Assembly: GCF_003144115.1 (NCBI RefSeq)
Contig: NW_020312016.1
Span: 463,914-527,913 of the forward strand
DNA from: Tilletiopsis washingtonensis
Taxonomy: Eukaryota; Basidiomycota; Exobasidiomycetes; Entylomatales
DNA length: 64,000 nucleotides
Direction: 5' to 3'
Numbering within the stretch: position 1 is the first letter of the stretch; every line of letters begins with the position of its first letter. This document shows positions 11,669-21,980 of this stretch, one piece after another. The translations under genes were made by a program, and so were the position numbers. A model generated the notes under the pieces. That model was not told the origin of the DNA and did no database searches. It was given only the letters and a program-made list of their open reading frames with translations.

Positions 11669-12993
11669 TCATTCCTCGCCGTCGCCCACCTCCCGCCCTG
11701 CCTGGTCATTACGACCGATCAGCCGGTTCGCCAGGCCCACAGCGCCCGACTCTTCGTCCTGCTCCACCATATCCGCCTCCTCGTCGCCTCTGCCAAATGC
11801 CACGCTGGCCTCTCTTCGCCGCTGCTCGGGCGCCGGGCTCGGACTGGGCGTCGTGACGGACTCGCCGCGGAAGAGGCCGCCACCGCGCGAGGAGGGCACA
11901 GGCGTGGGTGTGCGTGCAGACGAGGCGCGCAGCGGCACTGTGGAGAGCTGCCGAGCTGGCGCGTCGGAGACGGCGCGGAAGAGCTCGGGGTGCGCCTTGC
12001 GGTAGGACGGCAGGGGCTCGAGCACGAGGTAGAGCAGCTTGTCGAAGCTGCATGATGGCGTGAGCGCAGACCTGGCGGTGCGGAAAGAGGCGCACTCACA
12101 TGCGAAAGCCGCGGTACGAGACCGTCAGCACGGGCTTCTTGTCATCGTCTTCCTCATCGTCCTCAAAGACCATCTCTTCATCCTCCTGCGGCTCCTCCAC
12201 CGCACCTCCTGCCGTGGCTGCGCCCATGTTCAGGCCCGTGCCGAAGCCCCACTCGTCGATGCCGTCCTCTGCGTCCGGGTCGGGCTTGATCTGGATTTCG
12301 CCCTCGCGGCTGCTCCCTGCCACGGGTGCTGCTGCCGCTGGCGGCGGCGCCACAGCGGCCGAGGCACGCTGCTTGCGCACGCGGCCGGCGCGGACCTCGT
12401 GCGGGAAGCGCAGCTGCTTGTTCTGCGAGGCGAGGTGTCAGCATCGGCGGCTGAGGCCATCATGGCGATGCTGCTCGCACTGCCTTCCCGCATCGCCAAG
12501 CTCCTGCCGTAGCAGGTCCACCGCAGCCATGCCCTAGAAGCTGCACTGCGACCCGGCTGTAGCGGCCGTAGAAGACTCGTTCTGCTCCACACACCTTGAG
12601 CAGTACGGCATGCCGGCCACGCTCGCGCACGCGCAGGTAGTATGCGCAGCGCCAGCCGTTCTCCTCGTGCACGTCGACGGTCTCCTTGCCGCTGGTGTTT
12701 GCGAGGCCGTCGGCACTGGCGCGGCTCGGCGGGCCGCGCTCGCGCTGCAGCTTGGGCAGCAGGCTGCGGCGCAGATGCGCCAGCGCCTTGCCCAGCACGA
12801 CGTCGCCGAACGGCACGTCGGTGTCGCCGCTGAGCGCCACGTCGAGCGACGCCGGCAGCGCGTTGAACCAGCGCAGGTCGCGTGCGTCGAGGTAGAGGAG
12901 CGTGTGCAGCACGAGGTGCGCCGAGACGCGCAGGTAGAACGACTGGCGCGTCGTGTACGGCCCCGCGGCGCTGGGTGCGGCCGAGGTGGACAT
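11669..12993 (-). CDS. Unrecognised acidic, probably nuclear protein of 366 aa
   Basis: I do not recognise the family. Exons (minus): 12993-12595, 12422-12100, 12047-11669; phases agree. The N-terminal third looks globular (YLRVSAHLVLHTLLYLDARD, LRWFNALPASLDVALSGD), the middle has a basic patch (RAGRVRKQR) and a very acidic stretch (EEPQEDEEMVFEDDEEDDD), followed by a conserved-looking segment VSYRGFRIFDKLLYLVLEP. Basic and acidic low-complexity blocks around globular parts suggest a chromatin or nuclear factor, but this is inference. The 168 nt first intron contains a short open stretch that I could not fit in frame. The start is the first ATG after a stop-poor upstream region. It is convergent with DNA ligase I. 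Confidence 0.6.
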
Positions 12994-13434
12994 GTGCGGC
13001 GAGGATGCGAGGTGTGAGGGAGTGACGCTGCAGCGAGGAGGACGAGGATGTGGTCGCTGGGCGCGGCGCTGCACCTGGCTCAGCAGGTGTTGCAGCCGGC
13101 GCGCCTCCACATCCTGACGCGCATGCAGCTCGAGCTGTGCGTGCGTGACGCGCAAAGCGCGCGTTGCAAAGCAACGAGAGGAGGGACGAGACCGATGGGG
13201 CAACCCGAACTCGTCAGACCAACCGCTGCCCCTGAGGCCAGATTGAGCCTCATGGGCAGCACTACAGGCCGCATACAAGCCGCCGATTAGAGGACTACGC
13301 CGCAGAGTGAAGTGCAGCGCGGCAAAACTGCGCCCGGCCGTGCGCTGCCGCTCCCTCATCCCCACTCCCACCGCCGCGCCTGCTCGCACTGCCGCCCTCG
13401 CCCTCGCACTGCGCCCGCAAAGCGCACGCCAACC

Positions 13435-16013
13435 ATGCCCTCCTCCGCGCCCGTGTCCCAGCTCGACGAGCCGGCGCCAGCTCCGGCGCCGGCCGACGCA
13501 GCCGCCGACGCCGACGACTCGCAGACGCAGGACGTGCCCGACGCCTCGGCCGGCGCCGTCGACGACCTGCTGCCCGCACAGCAGCAGCAGCACCTGGCCG
13601 TGCCCGGCGGCGGCGAGTGGCACGAGACGGGCGCCAGCTACCGCTCTGCCACCGCCTCGTCGCCCGTCAAGCCCGGCGCGGCAGATGCCAAGGCCGGCGC
13701 GTCGTCCAGCAAGCGGCTGACGGCCGCCGACGAGCGCGACGAGCTCGGAGAGTCGTACCTCGCAGAGCACGACACTGCGCAAGCTGAGCAAGCCGAAGAT
13801 GCTGCGCCAGCTGAAGAAGACGGCGACGCTGCATCAGGCGACGAAGCCGACGACGCCGCGCCAGCCGAGGCGAGCGACGAGGCCGCACCCTCGTCCGCTG
13901 GCGCGCCGGCCGTGCTCCACCTCTCACAGATGGACGCGCCGCCAGCGGGCGCGACCCGTCAGGGCAAGAAGCCCGTCAAGGCCGCGTCTCTTCCGGCCGG
14001 CAAGGCGCCCAAGACTCGAGGCAAAGGTACGGCACCTGAACTCAGGTACGAGCGCGAGTACTACCACCCCGAGCCGGCGGGAGAAGGCTCGTCGCCCGCC
14101 AAGACGCAGAAGCGCGCCACAGCTTCGCCCTCGTCATCGGCCGCAAAGGAGGAGGCGGAGAAGGCCAGCGCGAAGAAGCGCGGCGCGAAGAAGGGTGGCG
14201 GCGTCGCGGCAGGCAAGGGAAAGGGCAAGTCCAGCAAGCAGGCCGATGAAGAGCAGTCCGATGAGGAAGAGGAAGAGCCGCCGGCAAAGAAGCGCGGCGC
14301 GAACAAGAGTGGCGGCGCAGCACGCAAGGGCAAGGCCAGCAAGGAGATGTCCGACGAAGAGGAGTCGGAAGAGGCAGAGGAAGAGCCGCCGCTCAGTCAG
14401 CACAGCAAGGTGAGCCGACCGTCCTGATAGCCGCGACCAGCGCTGAACCGCAAAGCCAGAGGAAGAGCAGCGGCATCAAGGCTACTTACGCCGTCCACGA
14501 CGAGCCGGAAGAGCAGGATGCGTCGCAGGAGAGCACCGGCGGTGCCTCGCCGAAGAAGAAGCAGCGCCAGAGCGTTGCGAAAGCGCCGGCTGCAAAGAGC
14601 AAGGCGGTACGTCGCTCGCAGCTACTCTTGCTGGCCTACTCCACATTCTGACGTCTCCTCGCTGCGACGCTGGGCACGAAGGCCTCAACGAGCAAAGCCT
14701 CTTCGAGCAAGGCCTCTTCGAGCAAAGCCTCTTCGAGCAAGGCCTCGACGAGCAAGGCATCCCCTGCGAAGGGCAAGTCGTCGGGCTCTTCGCGCCAGCG
14801 CGAGCCGACCGTTGGCGACGACAGCCGCGACGAGCCCAACGTCAAGAAGCGCAAGCGGGCCGGTGCGCAGGCGTCGGACGACGACCTCAACTATCCGGAC
14901 GACGAGCAGATGGAAGACGCAGAGGAGGGAGAGGAGCTGGAGGACGACGGCGATGATCGTGACGAGTCGCTTGACTTTGACGATGTGATGGCCGTGGCTG
15001 CCTTGGTGTGCGAGCTCGTGCGCCCGGCACCGTCGTGGTGAGTGGCGCTTACTTCTGCTCCTCTGTTCTACGCTGACTGTCGAGCAGCCCTTCGACGCTG
15101 GCACGCAACTGCTTGCGCGCCTTCAACGAGATCCGCGACGACGACGTCAAGCTTGAGGCACACCTGAGCGAGATGGCGCAGACGATCGCTCGAGCGCTCG
15201 GCCACGCGCTTTGCGTCTTTCTCGTGCCTCTTGACCTCAAGGTGCAGCTGCGCGAGCCGGCGCAGAAGGAGCTCGAGGTGTTGCTTCGGACCGGTGACTG
15301 GTCTCTGGAGTCGCTGCCGATCGTCAAGGGCAAGGACTGCAAGGACCAGGCGAATGCTGCGGTGCGTCGTGGCTTGCTTGGCGGCTTTGGCTCGCAGCTG
15401 ACGCCCTCTGCAGCGTATCGCCGCCAGCATCGTTCTGCGTCTCACCGTCTCGGCCGTTGCATTCGGCGCATGCTCCATCAAGGAGCGCAGGTACGGCTCG
15501 ATCCTCGACGAGGAGGCACAGACCATTTGGCAGTACCATCGCTTCACCATCCATCCGCGCAAGAAGAGCAGCTTCAGCCGCTTCGTCGTCAAGCACCTTG
15601 ACGACGGCGACACGGAGCTGAGCCAAGACGATGATGACGACGATCGCAAGCCTACGCTGCTCAGCACGCCGCCGCTCGACTCGACGCTCAAGCACCACGC
15701 AACGTGGTCCGCCAACCTTGCCTCCTTCTGCCGCGTCTTTGGCCTGCCGGCGCCGACGCCGCCCGGCGAGGCGACCGACTCGGCCACCGTCGAGCTGCTG
15801 GAGCAGTGGGGCTCGCCGCGCGGCAGCGCCATGATGGGCATCGGCATGGACGAGGAGGACGATGCGGCGCTGGCAGCGCATCTCGAGGAGAAGCGCGAGC
15901 TCGACGCGGAGCGCCTGAAGTTCTTCAAGCGCCACGCCCAGCAGGAGGAGCCGGTGCGCTTCCTGCTGTCGGACGGCAAGGAGGCGCTGGGCTCGCCGCA
16001 AGCCGAGGCGTAG
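13435..16013 (+). CDS. Unrecognised large nuclear-type protein with K/S repeats and acidic tracts
   Basis: I do not recognise the family. Exons: 13435-14409, 14460-14606, 14682-15037, 15088-15361, 15414-16013 (783 aa); phases agree, but the acceptor before 14682 (CACGAAG) is weak. The first about 480 residues are low complexity: Ala/Asp/Glu-rich, then alternating basic (KKRGAKKGGG) and acidic (DEEQSDEEEEEPP) blocks, then pentapeptide ASSSK-like repeats (14682-14761). The C-terminal about 300 residues look globular (ARNCLRAFNEIRDDDVKLEA, LCVFLVPLDLKVQLREPAQK, RRYGSILDEEAQTIWQYHRF). The histone-H1-like tail suggests a chromatin protein; this is inference. Start: first ATG after an upstream stop. 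Confidence 0.6.
14682..14761 (+). repeat. 15-bp coding tandem repeat (ASSSK-type)
   Basis: About five imperfect copies of a 15 bp unit of the form GCCTCTTCGAGCAAG lie inside the unknown gene at 13435-16013. They encode Ala-Ser-Ser/Thr-Ser-Lys pentapeptides, like the lysine-rich tails of linker histones. Confidence 0.7.
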
Positions 16014-16684
16014 AGAGGCGTCCGCCGGCGCCAGGGGCACGAGTGGCGCTCGAGAGTGAACCCATCCGCGCGCGGCTCAACGGTCTTCCACACACATCAG
16101 TCACCTGTACCCTACGTCACGCAGCATCACGACTTGGCAGCCTGCGCGGGAGTGGCGACGTGGCTGACGGGAGCGGGAAGCGGAGCCTGCGGCAAAGCGG
16201 TGCAGAGACAGAGACGGCGGCCAGGGTGCAGAGCGGCAGGCGCCGGATCCGCACCGGACGCGCCGGAGCCCGCTCGCGCCAACACGCGTGCCCAGCGTCC
16301 GGAGTCCGAGCGAGCGCCGGAGTCCGGGGTACGCGCTGCGGCCGTCGGATATGCCGCTCGGCACGCCTTGCAGTCCGCTCCTTCGCCGCCGGCGTGTGGC
16401 AAGCAGCCAACCAGCACCAGCGACGAGGTCCGGATGAATGCCTGCGCCTCGGACTGTGTGCGAGCCGCTGCGCTGGCCGGATGCAGGGCACACCCGCGCT
16501 GCAGGCGCGTGTGTCGGAGCCGTGAGCCAGTCAGAGCGTCCGGTACCGCCGGAGAGGGCGCAAGATTAGGCTCCTGAGTGCAGGCAGCCGCGAGCGGCGG
16601 CGAGCAGCGTCAGTGCTTGGTCTATATACACACACTGCTCCGCCCTGCGCCCTTCCCAGGAACTCAACTCTTCCTCGCTACGCT
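16014..16684. promoter_or_regulatory. Intergenic region with TATA-like element before the tautomerase
   Basis: This 671 bp region has no convincing gene. A TATATA core at 16623-16628 lies about 60 bp upstream of the tautomerase ATG, followed by a pyrimidine-rich stretch, a good candidate core promoter. The rest contains short GTCCGGAGTCCG-like repeats (about 16298-16330). Confidence 0.4.
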
Positions 16685-17526
16685 ATGCCGTTCCACCGGT
16701 GCGTGTCGAGCTGAGAGCCCGTCGTGGGCCACTGGACTGACTCCATCACAGTATCTATGCCGCGCCTGGCCTGTACAGCGCCAAGGACAAGTGAGTGCGG
16801 CGGCTTGTACGACGGTCGACAGGCACTAACCACGAGCAGGGCCGACATTGCCGCCTCGCTCACGAGCTACTAGTGAGTCGCGGGAAGCCGACCGGCCGAC
16901 GCCTCAGTTCACACCTCGCTCCCCTCAGCACGAGCTTTGGGCTGCCGGCCTTCTACGTCGTCGTCATCTTCCACGATGTCGACCCGGCGGCCGACTTCTA
17001 CATCGGCGGCGTGAGCCAGGCGGAGCGGGAGCGCAAGACGGGCAAGCCGTTTGTGCGCGTCGTCTCGCAGCATCTGGCGCTGACGGTGGGTGTTGCGTCG
17101 CTGCAACGCTGCTGTCGTGCCCTTCTGATCACTGTCTCGCGGCGCTTCAGATGGTCGGCGACCGGAGGCCTCGCGGCACGGACTCGCTCTGCGCCAAGGT
17201 CAGTGGAGGCGGGACGTCATCTGACGCGCACTGTTGCTGACGCCCGGCTGCCAGTTCGACCCCTGGATCAAGGACCGCGGCTACGAGTGGGAGGTGAGTA
17301 GCTCCGCTTCCGAGGTGAGGGTATGCCGTGGCTGACGCAGCGCACAGCTCCATATCGAGGAGCCTTCGCGCGACCTGTGGCGCATCAATGGTCTCGAGCC
17401 GCCTCCGGTGAGTCAGAGCGCCCATGTGCGCAGCGTGTGACAGCCCTGACCGGCCTGCTCGCCGTGCAGTTCTCGTCCGAAGCAGAAGCTGTCTGGCGGC
17501 TGCAGGACGCTGGCGTCCCGTGCTAG
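16685..17526 (+). CDS. Tautomerase-superfamily protein (Tautomerase_3, cis-CaaD-like)
   Basis: Small oxalocrotonate-tautomerase-like enzyme. Exons: 16685-16698, 16752-16790, 16840-16872, 16929-17085, 17151-17198, 17255-17293, 17348-17407, 17470-17526; eight exons in 842 bp give 148 aa with all phases matching. After Met removal the catalytic Pro-1 is present (MPFHRIYAAPGLYS). The family core follows: SFGLPAFYVVVIFHDVDPAA and DFYIGGVSQAERERKTGKPF, then FDPWIKDRGYEWELHIEEP. This is the layout of the Tautomerase_3 family, related to cis-3-chloroacrylic acid dehalogenase; the physiological substrate in fungi is not established, so I give no reaction. The first exon has only 14 nt. Confidence 0.88.
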
Positions 17527-18220
17527 TTTCCTTCCCTCTTAATGCATCGTCACCGTCACAGACCTCGTCACACCACCTGGCGCATGCGTGAGACGGCGGG
17601 TATTTTGGCCGCGCGCGCACGCCGGCGCACGCGGCTTCGAGGCTTTGGGTGGATAGACACAGATGGGTGGGGGCGAGGGAGATGGGCAGCTGGCGGGAGA
17701 GGCGAAGGGCAACGAGAGAGGGGAGGTTGGCGAAGCGAGGCAACGAGGCAGTGAATGGGAGGAGAGCGAGAAGTGCAAGTCGGCGGCTCCTGCGAGGCGG
17801 GCAGCCGCCACGCGAAATGCCGGCGAGCCAGGCGCAGAGGTGCGCAGCGAAAGAGGATGTAGCGCGGATGCTTTCGGTCGATGAGCGCAATGGCGAGAGA
17901 GACAGGCGCACGGCGCACGCAAAGGCGCGAGTCCCCGAGCAGGAGTCCTTGACGAGAGCTCGAGGCGAGAGAACGCATGCATCTCGACGCTGCCTTCGTC
18001 GAGCCCTTCCCGAGGTGCGACATGCACGAACGTCTCGCGCGAGCAGGGCAGCGCTCCACCTCATGCGCTACGCCGCTCTCTGCGCAGCCGACGCCTCCAG
18101 CTTGTGCGTGTCCGATCCTTCGGCGCAGCCCGCGCCATTTTCTGCTACTCAGCTGCGCCGCCGCTACGCTGCTGCCCTGCACCGAGGCTCGACGCCAGCG
18201 GCTGCCGGCGCGCACGCGCC
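17527..18220. other. Intergenic region between tautomerase and ras
   Basis: Nearly 700 bp between convergent genes. Open frames here are Arg/Ser-rich shadows. A purine-rich stretch (17690-17770) is notable, but I can assign no gene. Confidence 0.45.
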
Positions 18221-19250
18221 TCATAGGATCATGCACCGCTTCTTCGGCTTTTTTGGCGTGCCGGCCGCGATGCCGTCGCGCTGTTCCCGGATGCTGTGCA
18301 CATTCGTGTCAGCCCTGACGCGCACATCAGTAGCCGGCAACGCAGCACTCACTGGCGCACGACAGTGTAGTACGCCCGCTCCACGTTCACCGACGTCTTT
18401 GCGCTCGACTCGACAAACTTGCAGCCCAACCGGTTCGCCAGCGCCTGCCCCTCGTCGCGCGACACCTCGCGCTCCGCCACCTTGTCGCACTTGTTGCCCA
18501 CGAGCATGATCGGCACCGTGTTGGGCTCCTGGTCCTTGACCCGTCTGTGCGCGCGCGTCATGTGAGCACGAGGCAGTCTGGCGTATGCTCACCGCCACGT
18601 ACGAGATCTGTGCGCGGAAGCGCTCGACGCGCTCGAACGTCGCGCGTGCGGCAATCGAGTACACCAGCAGGAAGCCCTCGCCCTCCCGGATCCACTGATC
18701 CCGCAGCGCAGTGTACTCCTCTGCGTGCCGGATTGCGTGAGTGAAGTGGCGCATGACGGCAGCGCTGAGCGTACTGCGGCACCGCGAGGCTACGCACCCT
18801 GGCCGGCGGTGTCGAGCACCTCGAGCATGCACGGCTGGTCGTCGATGACCGTCTGCTTGCGGTACGAGTCCTCAATCGTCGGGTCGTACGTCTGCGAATT
18901 ACAGGCTCAGCTACGTGCATCCTCTCAGTGCCACTTCGCTGCTGCTCACCTCGACGAAGTGATTGAGACACAGCTGCAGACAATGCGTCAGTACGTGGCT
19001 CGAGAAGGTGTGGCTGCGGGAGCAGCTGCCGCACAGCCTGCGGCCCAGGCTCCCTGCGCAGCACAGCTGGCACCTCTTTGCGCAGTGCTAGCCACGTTGC
19101 GAGCGAGCGACCGAGGGCGCGCAGCCCAGGCCAGCAGTCTGCATCACATGCCTGTCCCGCCACGCCACTCACCTGGATCGTCAGCGCCGTCTTGCCCACA
19201 CCACCGTCGCCGAGCACCACGAGCTTGTAGATCATCATCTTGCCACTCAT
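18221..19250 (-). CDS. ras: Ras small GTPase
   Basis: Membrane-bound molecular switch controlling polarity, morphogenesis and MAPK or cAMP signalling. Exons (minus): 19250-19173, 18973-18950, 18891-18798, 18720-18603, 18544-18353, 18293-18221, giving 192 aa. Seen: the P-loop [11 protein letters not shown]; switch [12 protein letters not shown]; switch II DTAGQEEY; NKCDK and ESSAK nucleotide-binding motifs; a polybasic tail KKPKKR and CaaX box CMIL for prenylation. The donor of exon 4 is GTACGT at 18602; the nearby GTGAGC would break the frame, while GTACGT restores ISRVKDQEP. The N-terminus [17 protein letters not shown] resembles fungal Ras proteins of the U. maydis Ras2 type; the exact orthology is inference. 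The first intron is 199 nt. Confidence 0.95.
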
Positions 19251-21980
19251 GACGAGCGAGGCGCAGCGGCACAGCAGAGCGAGGAGCGTGTGGGAAAGCG
19301 CAGAGAGGCTAGAGCAGTGCCTAGCAGCGTGTGCGGCGAGGCCGGCGAGCGCAGAGCGGAGCGAGCGAAGGAAGGCGCTGGGTGCACGAGGCCTGTGCAG
19401 AGGCGCGCAGACGGGCGCAGAAGTGGCGGCGGCGGTGGTGGTGGTGGGAGACGGACGAGCAGGCGTGCACGAAGGAGGAGAGGAAGAGGAGAGGAGGATG
19501 CGGTGCGGACGGAGAGCGGGCAGTGCGGAGCGGAGCAGCGGCGAGCGGGCGGGAGAGGTGGGAAGGCAAGCAGCGAGCGCGCGGGCCGCGGCTGTGGAGA
19601 CGGCGCCGCGGCGGCGGAGCGGCGCGCGACGAGCTCACAGCGCGCCGCACGCAGCGCAACACCGCATGGCCGATGCCCTCTGCGCCCGCTGCACCTGGCA
19701 CCCTCTCAATCGCCGCTGCCGCTGCACCGCCCACCTCCGCCTTGCCCTGCCTGCGCTCGCTGCATGCTGCGGCACCCAGCCGCCTGTGCCGCGCCGGGCG
19801 CTGTCGAGCGCCCCTCGCGCGCGTGCAGAGCCCGAGGCTGCGCGCTGCTGCTTGCCCCTCTCCGCCGCCGCTTCAGCATCCACCGCAGCGCCAGCCGCGT
19901 GACGCGCGCACGCCAGCAGCAACCCCAGCGCGCAGCGCGGCATCAGCGGCGCCCGGCGGAGCGCGGGCGGCGTGCCTGAGGCTGCATCTCCGCACGCGCA
20001 CGCCGCACGCGGACGCGCCAGCGCAGCATCAGCCGCACGGCGGCACGCACCGAGCACCGCCCGTGCGACAGGGTGCAGGCGGGCGGGGAGGTCCGCGCGC
20101 AGCCAGCACCAGTAGCCGCAGAGGCAGGCACACCGCCCGCCCAGCACCGCATGAGCGCCAGCCGGGTGCGGGCGGGCGTCGCCTGCGCCCGTTTCGCACG
20201 CTGCATCGAGCGAGCACAGACGCCGCTGCATCACCTTACGCACCGCAGCTCGAGGCATCGCTGTGCGGCTCTTGCTTGCCTCAGCACGCAGCATCGGCGC
20301 CGCAGCATCGCAGAGGCGAGGCCAAGCCCGCCGGCCGCAGCCGCATGCCGCGCGCCGCGCCGCCGCCGCTGCGCCGTCTCGCGGGGACTCCCACGCCTGC
20401 GGCGCCGCCCGGCCATTCGAGCCCCTGCCGCGGCAACGGGGGCGCGAGGCGGTGCCGTTGCGCCGTCGCCGTGGCGGGTCCCTGAGCTTCGCTTGGCCGT
20501 CCGCCGCAGCCCGAGTCAGCCGCGGCCTCGACTCGGCCCTTGGGCAGCCCAGATGGCCCTTGGCACAGCGCAGTCGCGGCACGAGATGGCCGCGAGGCGC
20601 TCGCATGAGCTCTGGCGGGCATCTCGATGCTGCGCAGCGCCGTGACCGCCGCATCCAGGTGCAGGATTGCCGTCGCCGTGGCGTAGGGCCGCACAAGGTT
20701 CGCACGCCTCTGCAGCGAGCTTGCTGACGTGCAGCGTCGGCATAAAGGGTGCGCAATCGAGTCGAGCGAGTTTAGGTGAGTACAGCGAGGCGGCTGAAGA
20801 GGTGCAACAGGCAGCTGCAGCGACACGGATCCGAGACCGAGCCTTCCACCCTGAGGCTGAGACCATCGCCCCAAAGCATACCGAGAGTAGCGACACTGTG
20901 CTCGCAGCAGGATTTTGAGGGGAATAGATGTGCGGAAGAAAGCTCCAAGGCTGCACAGATGGCCGCGAGATGCCAGGGCAGGGCACTCGGCCTTTTCACC
21001 GCGCCTCGCCGCGCTAGGACGGCTCGCGGCTCCGCATCTCCTCGTGCGACGTCCAGCGTCACTCTTTGCAAGCTGGCCCCAGATGGCAGCAAGAGCGAGC
21101 GCATCGGAAGAACTGGCGCCGACGGAGGCCCGGCAATGGTCCGTCGGCGCTGGCGAGCATCGCTCATGACGAGGTGCGGCGGTGCGAATTCGAAAGTCGC
21201 GCTGCGTCCGTGCGCCTTGGCGTGTGGAAGCGCTGGGCTGAACGACGGACGTCGGTGATCTCCCGACAACGTGCGTGCGAGCCCGCTGTTCGTGATTCTA
21301 CGTCCATCGACGGCGCCGGCCAGACTCTGCTGCACCTGCAACAGCACGCCGCGAAGTCGCAGCGTGACGCTCAGGAGCCCGCGCCTCTCGGCAGAAGGCG
21401 ACGCGCTGCCGCTGCGGCATCCTGACAGGTCGCCCTCATGCGCCGAGATGCTATCAGATGCGCCTGGGACGGGCATTTGCGACGCAGGGAAGAGGCGAAT
21501 GCTGCGCAGCAAGGACGAGGCACCCCAGCCGCAGTTCCGCCTGCAGTAGAGTAAGAGAGTGGGGCACGGAGTCTTCGCGGGCGCATCGGACGTGGGCCCG
21601 GCGCTGTGGAGCGCCTCGGAGCCGAGCGCGCGATGTGAGACAAGGCCCCCGGGTAGGGAGGGGTGCAGACGCAGGCGCGTCTCCTGCTCCTTTCTCCTCC
21701 GTCGGCTGCGTCTCTCGGCAGCAAGCGTGCGACACATCTCTGCACGTTCTCGCCCGGCATCGTCTCTGTGCAGCAAGATTCGGTGCAAGCTCGCTGAGGC
21801 CGTCGCAGTGGCTGCCCCTGGGCTCGGATAAATGCTGCTGCTGCTTCGTCACTGCCAGCAGCGGCCGCGTCGGAAGCGCCAGCACGAGCCGGCACACCGA
21901 CGACTCCTGCACGACTTGTGCATTCAGATGAGGCTAGTATACACGGGGCACGGCGCCCACGGGCGGCGTCATGCGCCTTT
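19251..21980. promoter_or_regulatory. 2.7 kb region upstream of ras without a supported gene
   Basis: This is the largest gene-free stretch away from the telomere. The part next to ras (about 19430-19560) is purine-rich on the plus strand, that is pyrimidine-rich in the ras direction, as expected of a promoter or long 5' leader. Long open frames exist on both strands, but they are Arg/Ala/Cys-rich, lack motifs and have no matching introns. No tRNA or repeat was recognised. Confidence 0.45.

Noticed and set aside
12460-13791. 443-codon minus frame spanning two genes
   Set aside because: Joins antisense sequence of the gene at 13435 with the true exon 1 of the gene at 11669-12993; the real start is the ATG at 12993.
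18593-18602. GTGAGC donor for ras exon 4
   Set aside because: It would give a phase that breaks RVKDQEP; GTACGT ten bases earlier restores the Ras consensus.
19331-20756. Overlapping 384- and 373-codon frames upstream of ras
   Set aside because: Both strands are open at once with Arg/Ala/Cys-rich, motif-free translations and no matching splice sites; typical of GC-rich non-coding DNA.
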